Shown here in pieces: positions 14,151-24,339 of a stretch of DNA of 64,000 nt. This stretch comes from Ricinus communis. Its lineage: Eukaryota; Streptophyta; Magnoliopsida; Malpighiales; Euphorbiaceae. Position numbers and translations under genes: made by a program. The stretch lies in NCBI RefSeq assembly GCF_019578655.1, contig NC_063259.1, positions 9,536,001-9,600,000 of the forward strand, written 5' to 3'. Each line of letters opens with the position of its first letter. Positions within the stretch are counted from its first letter, which is position 1. The notes beneath the pieces were generated by a model. It did not search any database. It worked only from the letters and a program-made list of their open reading frames with translations, and was not told the origin of the DNA.

Positions 14151-15355
14151 GATATTTCCTCCTTTGTGTAGTTTGATGATGAGAGCATGTATGATGTGTG
14201 GGAGAGGTACAAGGACTTGTTGAGATGTTACCTACACCACGGTTTGCCATTATGGATGCAGGTGTAGACTTTTTACAATGGCTTGAAATCAGCCACAAGC
14301 CTAATGACGGATGCAGCTGCAGGAAGGGCCATCAGTAGTAAGACGCCAGAGTAGGCCCAAAAATTAATTGAGAAGATGGCCATGAACACATATCAATGGC
14401 AGTCTTCTAGGAGTACGCCAGGACGACAAGGAATGATGAACTAGGTAGATTTTACAATTAGCCTTGGCAGCTTGGGTGGAGTTTTGGCTAAGAAGATCGA
14501 CCAGCTCTAGATGCCAGTCCAGGTAGTACAGCTTGGCTGCGAGTTTTATGGTGGCCCGCACTACAATGTAAACTGTAATGCGGGAGGTATGTTTGCTTCT
14601 CCTTCATCTTCTTCTGCTGACCATGAACAGGTTGATTATATGGGAAATGTGCCCAAGTTACAGAATAACCCCTACAACAACGCATACAACCCAGGGTGGA
14701 GAAACCATCCTAACTTCGAGTGGCGAAATAACAATACCCAGGGTCCACTAGGAATTCAAAGGTTGCACCAGTAGCAGCCTCAAAAGCAGACTGTTCTCCC
14801 TCAACTCCTTTAGAACTAAGAGAAGAAGCCCAATTTAGAGGAGTTGATGGTGAAGTTCATGTCCACTTCAGAGAACAGGTTTCAGTAGATGGACACAACT
14901 CTTAGAAATTAGTAGGCCTCCATAAAGAATTTGGAGAATCAGATAGGCCAGATTTCTAAGATGATGGCTGAGAGACAGCCAGGGACGCTCCCTAGTACGA
15001 CAAAGTCAAACCCAAGGGAGCATGTCAAGGCCATCACTTTTAGATTAGGTAAGCATTTATCTAGTTCTTTACTTATGACTGATGATGATGTTATTGTCGC
15101 GAGCCGGGAAGGCCAAAACTGGTGAGAGCTTGTCTGAGGCGAAGACAAGAAGAAGAGTCTTGTGAGGGAATACCAGCCTCCAATTCCATATCTTGCCAGG
15201 TTGAAGCAAAAGAAGGTTGATCAATAGTTTGGTAAGTTCTTGGATTTATTTAAGCAATTGAGGATTAACCTACTTTTTGTTGAGGCTATATCGCAGATAC
15301 TCAGCTATGCAAGGTTCTTGAAGGAGATTCTAAGCCATAAGAGGAAGCTGGAAGA
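14151..15355 (+). pseudogene. gag: Retrotransposon gag remnant (N-terminus missing)
   Basis: Capsid protein of the retroelement, which would form the virus-like particle that packages its RNA. It reads in one frame from 14,151 to about 15,355. Recognisable parts are the capsid-type core with W-E-R-Y-K-D-L near 14,200, F-Y-N-G-L near 14,270, D-A-A-A-G-R-A at 14,310-14,330 and a later W-R-N-H-P-N-F stretch from 14,697. I see no CCHC zinc knuckle. The N-terminus is lost at the truncation. In-frame stops are TAG at 14,169, 14,265, 14,352, 14,442, 14,508, 14,772, 14,811, 14,886, 14,910, 14,913 and 15,225, TAA at 14,817, and TGA at 15,123 and 15,135. Several TAGs sit where the context suggests Gln. 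A 1-bp loss near 15,356 shifts the frame into protease. The gag identity is confident; the exact end is approximate. Confidence 0.85.
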
Positions 15356-15745
15356 TTGGGACTTGTGACATTAAATGAGGTGTGCTTAACCATTCTTCAA
15401 AACAAGCTACCAATGAAGAGGCGTGATGCAGGGAATTTCACTGTACCCTATATTATTGGTGACTTGCCTATTAGTGTTGCTTTAGCTGATTTAGGTGCTA
15501 GCATCAATCTAATGCTTAGTAGTTTATTTGAGAATTTAGGTTTGAATGAACCTAAGCCTACTAGGATGAGCATACAGTTAGCAGATAGGACTGTGAAATA
15601 TCCTAGGGGAATAGTTGGGGATATACTTGTTAAGGTAGACAAGTTTATATTTTCTATTATCTTTGTTGTTATGGATACGGAGGATGAGAGTAGCACGCCT
15701 TTAATTCTAGGTAGACATTTCCTTGCAACATATAGGGCTTTATAG
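15356..15745 (+). pseudogene. Retrotransposon aspartic protease domain remnant
   Basis: Retropepsin-type protease that would cut the gag-pol polyprotein. An open stretch of about 129 codons carries the active-site motif D-L-G-A-S at 15,488-15,502, followed by I-N-L-M, and the flap and C-terminal motif L-I-L-G-R near 15,705. It sits in a different frame from gag, entered by an apparent 1-bp deletion near 15,356, and it is left by another apparent 1-bp deletion near 15,742 before the RT region. The domain itself has no internal stop. As part of a polyprotein it would need no start codon of its own. Confidence 0.85.
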
Positions 15746-17130
15746 ATGTGTGTGATGGGAAGTTATAGCTTATAGTAGGTGATGAGGCTATTACCTTTGA
15801 CCTTAGCACTTCTATGAGACATTCACTTAACCATAATGATACTGTGTATTCTGTGGATGTTTTGGATGATATTGTGGAGTCTTAATTACATGAGATATTA
15901 CTTGATGATCCTTTGCAGGTAGCATTACAGGTTGATGAGGAGGAGTTTTCCAACGAGGATGTGTTAGAGCAACTTGCTTGTTTGCTGGCTAGTGAGCCCA
16001 ACAGGTCTACTGACCATTTTGTTGATATTGACAGGTCAGGGGTGCAGAAATTGAGACCTTCACTTGAGGAGCCACCAGCCCTGGAGTTGAAGGAGTTGCC
16101 TAAGCATTTGACCTATGCCTATTTGGATGAGGCAGAGAAGCTGTCGGTGATCATTACAGCTGATTTGACTCTTGAGGAGAGGGAAATGACTTTGGCTTCC
16201 CTCAAGAAGTATCCCGAGGTCTTCGCATACAGGATTGCAGACATTCCTGGAATCAACCCTAGCTATTACTTGCATAAGATCTTGATGGAGGATAATTAAA
16301 GGCTAGTTGTATAGCCACATCGACGTTTGAACCTGAATATGAAGGAAGTAGTAAAAATGGAGGTAATTAAACTTTTGGATGCAGGTTTGATTTACCCTAT
16401 TTCTAACAGCTCTTGGGTTAGTCCTGTGTAGGTTATGCCCAAGAAAGGAGGCACGACGATGGTCAAGAATGAGAAGGATGAGCTGATACCGACTAGGACA
16501 GTAACTGGTTTCTGAGTTTGCATTGATTATAGGAGGCTCAATGATGCAACTCAAAAGGACCATTTTCCCCTTCCTTTTATTGACCAGATGTTAAAGCGCT
16601 TATCAGGGCATATGTTTTATTGCTTTCTTGACAGTTTTTCAGGTTATTTTTAGATTCCTATTGCACTTGAGGACCAAGAGAAAACCACTTTCACTTGCCC
16701 CTATGATACGTTCGCATATAGGAGGATGCCATTCCGTTTGTGCAATGCACCTGCTAATTCCCAAAGGTGTATGATGGCAATCTTCCATGATATGATTGAA
16801 GAGTCTATGGAGGTGTTCATGGATGACTTCTCTGTATTTGGTAACTCTTTCTCCCATTGTTTGATTAACTTAGAGTGTATGCTTGCATGTTGTGTAGAAG
16901 CTAATCTTATGTTGAATTGGGAAAAGTGTCATTTTATGGTGAGAGAGGGTATTGTGCTAGGGCATAAGATTTCACATGCAGGAATGGAGGTAGATAGAGC
17001 TAAGGTAGAGACCATTGCTAAGTTGACACCTCCTAGCTCGATTAAGGCTATTAAAAGTTTCCTAGGTCATGCAGGTTTTTATAGAAGGTTCATTAAGGAC
17101 TTTTCTAAGATTGCTAGACCTTTGACTTAG
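15742..17130 (+). pseudogene. pol: Protease-RT linker and reverse transcriptase remnant
   Basis: RNA-dependent DNA polymerase of the element. The first 580 bp are a poorly conserved linker. The RT proper runs from about 16,320. The catalytic F-M-D-D box is intact at 16,816-16,827, and L-G-H-K-I and F-L-G-H-A-G-F-Y-R-R-F follow near 16,960 and 17,065. The same frame continues unbroken into RNase H and integrase. Stops in frame are TAG 15,766, TAA 15,883, TAA 16,297, TAG 16,312, TAG 16,429, TGA 16,513, TAG 16,651 and TAG 17,128. Most sit where the surrounding RT sequence suggests Gln, and the TGA fits an Arg CGA codon. There is no frameshift. Apart from the stops the domain looks well preserved. 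Confidence 0.9.
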
Positions 17131-17670
17131 TTGCTTGTAAAAGATATTCCATTTGTATTTTTTGATAACTGTTTACAGGCTTTTGAGTTACTTAAGGAGA
17201 AGCTAACTACAACCCATGTTATGGTTTCGCCTAATTGGGGGCTACCTTTTGAGCTAATGTATGATGCTAGTAATATTACAGTTAGAGCTGTTTTAGGACA
17301 GAGGCTTGACAAGAAGTTCCAACCAATCTATTATGCTAGCAAGACATTGACAGATGCCTAGGAGCACTATACCACTACTAAGAAGGAGTTGCTTGCTGTC
17401 GTATGCGCTTTCGACAAGTTCCGCTCATACTTGGTGATATCCAAGACTGTGGTCTACACGAATCATTCGGCGTTGAGGTACTTGTTTGGAAAGCATGATG
17501 CTAAGCCGAGACTCATTCTTTGGTTTTTGCTTTTGCAAGAGTTCGACATTGAGGTCAAGGATAATAAAGGTGCGAAGAACTTGGTCGTAGATCACCTTTC
17601 GAGATTAGAGAACTCGAGCCTAGATGCACTTGATAAGAGGGCTATTGATGACAGTTTTTTGGATGAGTAA
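17131..17670 (+). pseudogene. pol: RNase H domain remnant of pol
   Basis: RNase H that would degrade the RNA template during reverse transcription. It is in the same frame as RT. The first catalytic Asp (D-A-S) is at 17,263, the Glu in K-K-E-L-L-A-V is at 17,386, and V-V-D-H-L-S-R-L near 17,590 marks the end. The motif expected to read T-D-H reads T-N-H, with the codon AAT at 17,461-17,463, so one catalytic aspartate appears to be lost. Stops are TAG 17,359 and TAA 17,668. The T-D-H expectation comes from general knowledge of the family. Confidence 0.88.
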
Positions 17671-18880
17671 TTTTTCTCTATTCAGGTATCTTCAGATATC
17701 CCTTGGTTCTCCGATTTTGCGAATTACTTGGTTGCAAAAGTCCTACCAAAGGGTATGACATTTCAGCAAAAGAAGAAATTCTTTGCTGATTTGAGGTATT
17801 ATATTTGGGAAGACCCTTTTCTGTTTCGAGTTTGTGCAAACTAGGTGATCCGGCAATGTGTGTATAGGGAGGAGATCCTCCAGATTTTGAGACATTGCCA
17901 TGAGGGATCAACGGGAGGTCATCAAGCAGCTAACCATACGACCCTTTTCTATTGGCCGACCATCTTTCAGGCTGCTAGAGCATTTGTGCAGGTTTGTGAT
18001 GCATGCTAGAGGTCAAGTAACATCTCTGCTCGTGATGAGATGTCCCAAACGAGCATTCAAGCGGTTGAGATTTTTGATTTTTGGGGCATTGACTTCATGG
18101 GGCTCTTTCCTTATGCTTTTGGAAATAAATATATCCTTGTTGTTGTTGAGTATTTCTCTAAGTGGCCGGAAGCGCAAGCTTTCCATACTGATGATGCTAG
18201 AGTCGTTACTAAGTTCCTTAAGTAATTGTTCGCTAGGTTTGGCACACCTAGGGCACTAATTAGTGATAGAGGGACTCACTTTTATAATGCTCAACTAGAG
18301 AGAGTACTTAAGCGATATGGAGTGACCCATAGGTTTTCTACACCCTATCACCCGTAGACTAGTAGACAAGTAGAGGTTACCAATAGGGGTTTGAAACGCA
18401 TCTTAGAGAAAACTATAGGAGTGAGTAGGAAGGATTGGGCGAATAAGTTAGATGATGCACTTTGGGCATTTAGGATAGCCTATCGTACTTCTATAGGTTT
18501 TACACCTTATAGGCTTATGTATGGGAAAGCTTGCCATTTACTTATTGAGTTAAAGCATAGAGCCCTTTGGGCCTTGAGAACTTGCAATATTGATATTGAT
18601 TACCAGTAAGCGAGAGGCGATGGCGGCATTTCGATGAGTTGGATGAGTGGCGCCAGCAAGCTTATGGCAACTCATTCATCTACAAGGAGCAGACCAAGAA
18701 GTGGCACGACAAGCGACTTAGGGGCTCCAAGGAATTTCAAGTTGGAGACCGAGTTTTGCTTTATAATTCATGTCTCCGTTTGTTCCCAAGGAAGCTCAAG
18801 TGTCGTTGGTTAGGACCGTTCGTGATCCAACAGGTGTTCCCATATGGCACGACTCAGTCAAAAGAAGAGCTCTCAGGAGG
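17671..18880 (+). pseudogene. pol: Integrase remnant of pol
   Basis: Integrase that would insert the cDNA into the genome. The HHCC zinc-binding domain lies at about 17,890-18,006, with its final C-x2-C at 17,995 and 18,004. The catalytic D,D-35-E core is complete: Asp codons at 18,091 and 18,265 and the Glu codon at 18,373, with exactly 35 residues between the last two. A C-terminal region with G-D-R-V-L-L-Y lies near 18,745. No chromodomain follows. Stops are TAG 17,842, TAG 18,007, TAA 18,223, TAG 18,355 and TAA 18,607. The frame shifts by one just after 18,607, and the C-terminal domain continues in another frame from about 18,625. The end near 18,880 is approximate. Confidence 0.88.
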
Positions 18881-19569
18881 CATTCTCGAGCTTATCCTTT
18901 GCATTTCTGCATTTTTTAGCATTTTACATTTTGGTTGGTTTTGAACTTAAGTCTTTTCGTTTTTATGTTTTTTATTTTGGTTGAAAATTACTTGGTTGTG
19001 TAGATTATTGGTTTATACAGGTGTTAGTGCACAAAACGGAGCAAAAGCATGTTTCTTAGCATCAACACGGGTGAGGCACAATTTCCAATATGGGCCGTGT
19101 TTGATTGCCCAGGGCATGTTAGGTGTGAAAAATGGTTGCTACTATTATTATCAGTTACAATTTTTATAAATTAATTGCATTTTTAAATAGTTGTTTTATT
19201 ATTTTAATGTTTGCTGTTTAGCTTAGTTATTTATTTTTCAATTTTTATTTCTACCATATATTTTCGTTGTTTCATTTGGTTTAAGTTGTTAAATTAATTT
19301 CAGTTGTTTAGTTTTGCAACTTAATTCTGTATTTTTTTAAATTTGCCCTAGATTGCGAATTGTGGAATTTTTGTTACTATTGCTTATTATTTCATGCTGG
19401 AATGCCATTGGGCATTGTTTCTTTACAGGAATTTGAGGTTTGAGGCATTTTCTGCCTCAAATTTTCTATATTTTTCCATTTTCAGCCATTATGCTGCTGA
19501 AATTTTGGCTATTTTTGTGCTGTTTGAATTATTTAACTGCTTTATATGTGTCTTTTTCTATCCTTTTGT
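18881..19569 (+). other. Non-coding spacer between pol and the downstream ORF
   Basis: About 0.7 kb without a supportable gene. The second half is very AT-rich with long T runs. A short stretch near 19,060-19,110 with CACGGG and GGGCCGTG recalls the CACGGG/CCCGTG cluster in the LTR. The short open frames here have no recognisable domain. Confidence 0.6.
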
Positions 19570-19590
19570 TACTAACTAATACCTTTTCAG
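19570..19590 (+). promoter_or_regulatory. Candidate 3' splice site just upstream of the second ORF
   Basis: A perfect TACTAAC branch-point consensus at 19,570-19,576 is followed by a pyrimidine-rich CCTTTTCAG ending at 19,590. The ATG of the downstream ORF is 6 bases further on, at 19,596. The branch A to AG distance is about 15 nt, which is short. Any matching donor would probably lie in the missing 5' leader. Splicing of a subgenomic RNA is known for some plant envelope-class Ty3/gypsy elements; its use here is inferred. Confidence 0.45.
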
Positions 19591-19595
19591 GTATA

Positions 19596-21253
19596 ATGTC
19601 AGAGCGCACCAGACAGCAGCCTCCACAATAGGCCAAGTACAAGAGACGTCGCACAAATGTAAATGCTTCTTCTTCTCAGCAACAACATGATCCAGCACCA
19701 CCACCACCACCAGCACAGCCGCAGTAGCCAGACATACCTCATAGACTCTTAGCACTACCACCAGATCCCGCACGACACCGAGTTCTAACTTTTTAGTCTT
19801 TAAACCATGAGCAACGCTTCCAGTCTCTTCGATGGAAGCAAGTAGGGACTGGACGGTGCATTGACTTCACCGCACTTGAGAGGGTCGAACTAGCTCCGGA
19901 GGTCAGAGAGCTCTTTGAGTCTCTACCTTATGCTCGCTTCTTCGACATCATTGAGTTTACCGATCGAAAGCTCACTATAGAGTTCTGCAGCAGTTTCTTT
20001 CTCCAACAGCAGATCACTAATTGGCATCGGCCAAATGCCATTTCTTTCAGGCTCGGGGGTAGACATTTTTCTATGACAGTGCCTCAGTTCGGGATGCACT
20101 TGGGGCTATAGACTCAATAGGAGATCACCGAAGAGGCTTACTAGGGATGCCTGTATACTCATCCCATTACTTATGAGAGGATGTGGGATGAGATTGTGAC
20201 CAAACTAGACATTACTTTCTGAGCCGCTCGAAGGCATCCAGCATTCCAGAACGGCTCTGATATCTATATTCACTTCTGGTATACGCCATTACAAATAGAA
20301 GGGAGAGGTTTAGGGTAGTGACACAGATCGATGTCTTCGTCCTTTGAGCACTACACCAGCGCAGAAAGCTAGATTTGGGCTATCTCCTAGCCTGTCAGAT
20401 TAGGACCTTTATGAAGGAGTCCAAAAAGATACATCTCTATTTTGGCCCCAATATCACACGGTTAGCTAGGAGGTTGGATGTTCTGGATGGCTGTTTGGGT
20501 GAGCTGACCTAGATAGGGGACATGTTTCTAGTGGGAGTCCGCCAGATGATTAACATGCGAATGGTGGCAGCTTGTCAAGGCCCCATGGCATAGGTACAGA
20601 TTAGTTAGCCGGATCTTGCAAGAGGCTAGGAAGGCTAAAGCTAGAGCACCATAGGACCCAACTATAGACGTACCGGAGCTCAGACCATAAGACGTACCTG
20701 ACCCGCATGTGCTTTCGCCCCCTCTCCTGCTGCTTCCTCTTCATACACTTCAAGCACTTCTAGTGCTCAAATAGGTGCTCTTATATATCACTTAGATAAG
20801 ATTTCAGACCTTCAGCAGTAGCACTTTACTGAGTTCAAGCAGTTCCGGGAGGAGACCAAAGCACAGCTCCAAGGTTTTAATGAGGTACTGCAGCAGCTTT
20901 TGGACGGCCTCGAGAGACAAGTTACACAGGTCGATCAGATGGCAGCTCAGCTCCAGCGGATGGTTGATTCTGGCAGGGATGATGGAGTGTAGCGATTCTT
21001 TAATGACCTGGGTGATATTGAACTAAACCTCAGCGCTTGTTTCCATGAAGTGACCCAGCCCCCACCAGTTTCAACTGCCACTCAGGACCCTCCACCATCT
21101 ACTAGCAAAACTCTTGCCAAGGATGCACCGATGCCTCTACCAGCCTCAACTTCCACTCAGGACCCTCCACCGATCACTAGCATAGCACCTACCGAGGATG
21201 CACCAATTTTCACTCCACCAGCCTCGGCGAATGATCAGGGCAGTCTCCATTAG
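19596..21253 (+). pseudogene. Second ORF of the retroelement (Athila-type downstream ORF), decayed
   Basis: This lies where envelope-class plant Ty3/gypsy elements carry an extra ORF. From ATG 19,596 it encodes a basic, Gln/Pro-rich start, then a globular part with R-F-Q-S-L-R-W and a motif near 20,065 (S-M-T-V-P-Q-F-G). The later part (20,780-21,000) is Gln-rich and heptad-like, probably coiled coil. The C-terminus (21,050-21,253) has two copies of a Thr/Pro-rich peptide containing T-Q-D-P-P-P. Stops include TAG 19,629, 19,725, 19,794, 20,109, 20,118 and 20,142 and TGA 20,220. The frame changes near 20,313 and again before 20,780. I see no signal peptide or clear membrane anchor, so an envelope role is not supported by sequence. 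The globular part recalls ATHILA ORF-1-type proteins, at low certainty. Confidence 0.55.
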
Positions 21254-22859
21254 TTCTTCTTTCATTTTCCTTACTTTTATTTACTTTATTTTTCATACAT
21301 ATTATGTACTTGGATATTATTGCTTCTCTTATTTGTATTTTCCATGCAGGCTCCCACTTCATTTTACATTGGGGACAGTGTGTTCTTCAAGTGTGGGGTG
21401 GGTAGTTCCTTTCTCTTTCTTATGATTCTTTTGGATGTGTCTGAGATGGCTATCGCTGATGATGTATATTGTTAGGATGTTAGGATACTATGTTTTTATG
21501 CACTTGAGTTATGTTATTCTTGAGCTGATTGACGATTTGATTTATAGAATTGTAATTACTTTTCTTTTTTGTTCATTGTCCTTAGAAAACAATTAATGGT
21601 GTTTAATACATCAACTTTGTCGGGTTAAACCGATGTTACTTAATTGTTTCTTGAGTTATCAAATTTTAACTTAGAATGTTGATTATGTCATACGCATGTA
21701 TTTCTTAAGTGGTGACTCAATTAACGATGTTGAGAACCAATTGCAATTAATGCCACACTTCAAATGTGAGATTTTGAGCTATTTTGAGCATTCATTACAC
21801 ATATGCTCATTATATTTTTTGTTTGAGTGTGCATTGTACTTGGCTTTACTTCTAGAACTTGCTCTGTAATGCTTGTTGAGGTTACATGAATTTGTAAAGT
21901 ACCATGAGATGATTTGGGCAATTTAGGATTCACCACACTTGGCCAAAAACCTACCCTTTGTGTTTCCATTAGTTAGCCCTGTTTGATCCTTTACCCCTTT
22001 CTTCATTTTTACACCATTTCACACTTTACCTTTATGCTGGAATTATAATCCTTTACCCCTTTTTTATTTCATCTTTCTTTTACCTTTATGCTGGAATTTT
22101 TATGATTTGTTCACTCTTATTTAGGATTATAATGCTATTTGCTATATTGGTAAATCGCCTAAGTCCTTTTGATATTTTAAGATGCTCCCTTCAATCCAAA
22201 TTGTATTTTTGTTCTTTACCTTATTCAGTTGTATTCAGCAGTTCTTTTCTAAGCTGCTAGTCTAGTTTTGTTCAAAAAAAAATTATTTCTTTATCTCTTT
22301 ATTAGATTTATAGTTTATTTGAGCATTATTTTACAAATTGAGGACTTAGTGAATAATTTTTGTATTTTTGGGCATTTAATCCTTTGAGCATACATTGTTG
22401 GTTAATGCAAGGATTTCCAACATTTTCACATTTCTTTCCCAAATTTTCATACCTTTACCTTAGCCCCATTACAACCCTTGTAAAGACCCTTTGATTTTGG
22501 TATTCAGTTATTCACAGTAGTGGAGATAGGATTTATGAGCAAGCTTATGGTAAGCGGGTTTTGTGCTTTTGCTTTGAGGGATTTGTTTTTCACCTTATAC
22601 ACACTTTGAGTGACTTGAATGATCCCTGTGAAGCATTGATTTTTTATGTTTATTATAGAGTTGTTGTTTAAGTTACTCATGCATTGATATTATCTCCATT
22701 CTCTATTAATGATTTGCAACTTGACTTACGATTGAGTTTCTTCTGAGATGTGTTGAAGGATATTTGTTGTGGCCTAGGGGCATGAACTTTGAACTGCATT
22801 TTTGTGAGTTGAGTTGTTAATTGCTTGAGGATAAGCAAAAGCTTAAATGTGGGATGATT
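21254..22859 (+). other. 3' non-coding region of the retroelement
   Basis: About 1.6 kb, T-rich, without a credible gene. At 21,366-21,402 lies ACATTGGGGACAGTGTG followed closely by CAAGTGTGGGGTGGG, a motif I associate with Athila-type 3' regions. At 21,984-22,100 a stretch of about 60 bp is imperfectly duplicated, with CTTTACCTTTATGCTGG in both copies. The region ends at the polypurine-like tract beside the LTR. Confidence 0.6.
22845..22859 (+). promoter_or_regulatory. Candidate polypurine tract
   Basis: AAATGTGGGATGATT abuts the LTR start at 22,860. It is purine-rich but interrupted by T, so it is a weak or decayed version of the plus-strand primer site expected at this place. Confidence 0.5.
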
Positions 22860-24339
22860 TGATGTGCATAGTTTTACACATGTTTGCTTGCATATTATTG
22901 AGCATTTTCTTAGCATTTATTGTGTTTTTATTCCAAAATCACCTGTATTTTATGTCCTTTTGCATTCTAGGAGATTTTATAGATCCATTATCATTGTTCG
23001 AGCAATTTTAGATCAATTTCTGGTGAAAGCGGATGTAATCAGAAGCGTTTGACCTTGGATTGACTTTTGGGAAGTCAACATGGCCCGTGCTCAGGCCGTG
23101 CTGTCTAGCATGACCCGTGTTTGAGCCCATGTAGAAATTCCCAGGCCGTGCAGCTTAAGCACTTTGAAGCAACACGATTCCCGAGGAAAACATGCCCTAA
23201 AGCACCGACACGGGCTAGAACACGCCGTTGCTACATTCAAGAGCTCGGCTCATGCTGGCTAACACGGGCGTGAACACGCCCGTGTTAAAGCACAATATAA
23301 AATTGAATGAGCTAGTAAAGAGAAGGGGTTTCATAATTTTGACTCTTCATCCTTCTTTGTAATTTATCTAGACAAGTTTCAGACATCCCGAGGTGGCTTC
23401 CAAGAGACTGATTCTACCTTTTGACTGTCAAATTCGCGACTCTTAGATTCAATTGAAGATTAAAGAGGAGTTTTTGAGCAATTCAAGAGGCATTTTGGAG
23501 ATCATTTGTAGTGTAGATCAAGGCTTTAAGCTATTCATTCAATTCTAGGAAAAGGGTGATATGTTTCGATTTCTTTATTTTTTCATTATGATTGAACTTC
23601 TATTTGTTTTAGACATGAACATGTGTAGCTAGATTGATTGAATCCAGTGGGATTCCTTACTATGTTGGCTTTTGCACTGTTAAGATTGTTTGTGTTTCTT
23701 TTCTTGTATTCTTTTTGCAATTAATAACAAAAATCCAGTTTTCTTTACATTGAATGTGTTGATTACTGTTCATAGAATTCTTTTAGTAATTGAGAAATTC
23801 TAATTGAATTTGAAAATTTAATTGCAAGAACAAGTTAATTTTCACTTAAAGATAAGGTCAATCAATTTGCGGGATTAAGGATTAAAAAGGCTTAATAGAA
23901 GTGGATTAAAGCTTAAGGCTAACTTAATAATCGATTGTTAGGAAGAGAGTCCAACTTTAAGTTCTTAGGTTTAGGAATTCGGTTTTCTCGAGAGGAAAAC
24001 CGAATTTAGTTTAGAATCCATCCACGGGTTGTATAATCAGACTCAACAATCTGTTATCTTTTGTTTGGTTGCCAACTAGTCTAGGTCCTTTCTCGGTTTG
24101 CTGCTTGTCTTGATTATTCCCTTTTCCCATTCACTCTCGCATTACATTTAGAATTCAGTTTTTAGTCATTAGTAAATTTAGAACCCTTTGTTGTTATATT
24201 TAGGCTAGACAACAAGGAACGAGTAGTAACTCTAGGATTTTACTTTCCCGAGGGATACAATATTTTTAATACTTGTTATTGTGTTAGGCTGCATCGATAG
24301 GTTCACTGCCTTAGTTGTAGTTGTATAAGCATTACATCA
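22860..24339 (+). mobile_element. 3' LTR of the Athila-like element
   Basis: 1,480 bp bounded by the perfect inverted ends TGATGT (22,860-22,865) and ACATCA (24,334-24,339). The left end follows a purine-rich tract and the right end returns directly to minisatellite (TATATCC). A TATA box at 23,296-23,302 would place U3 at about 22,860-23,325 and R/U5 after it. With no 5' LTR in the window the boundaries cannot be confirmed by LTR-LTR identity, and the 5-bp target duplication (TATAT on the right) cannot be checked on the left. Confidence 0.8.
23261..23302 (+). promoter_or_regulatory. LTR promoter: 12-bp palindrome plus TATA box
   Basis: AACACGGGCGTG at 23,261-23,272 and its exact reverse complement CACGCCCGTGTT at 23,275-23,286 are separated by AA. 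TATAAAA follows at 23,296-23,302. Shorter CCCGTG, GGCCGTG and CACGGG copies lie upstream between 23,080 and 23,230. This looks like a core promoter with a clustered binding motif. The binding protein is unknown. Confidence 0.6.

Larger units (their letters stand above)
14151..24339 (+). mobile_element. 5'-truncated Ty3/gypsy LTR retrotransposon, Athila-like lineage
   Basis: A 10.2-kb insertion in the minisatellite. In order it holds part of gag, aspartic protease, reverse transcriptase, RNase H, integrase, a second ORF of the type found downstream of pol in Athila/Calypso elements, a 1.6-kb non-coding stretch, and one 3' LTR ending in TGATGT...ACATCA. There is no 5' LTR, primer-binding site or gag start, because the array joins directly to the middle of gag. 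The order PR-RT-RH-INT without a chromodomain and the sequence around the RT and gag motifs fit Athila. This lineage call comes from memory of family motifs and was not searched. The element is dead: about 29 in-frame stops in gag and pol plus several frameshifts. Confidence 0.9.

Noticed and set aside
17900..18259. A 119-codon open frame overlapping integrase
   Set aside because: It is an alternate frame of the integrase, whose zinc-binding and D,D-35-E motifs are in the other frame.
19596..21253. Calling the second ORF a functional envelope gene
   Set aside because: No signal peptide or membrane anchor is visible, and it carries several stops and frame changes. Position alone does not establish an envelope function.
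22864..23052. Short open frame at the start of the 3' LTR
   Set aside because: It lies in U3 upstream of the TATA box, has no domain, and its length is expected by chance in T-rich DNA.
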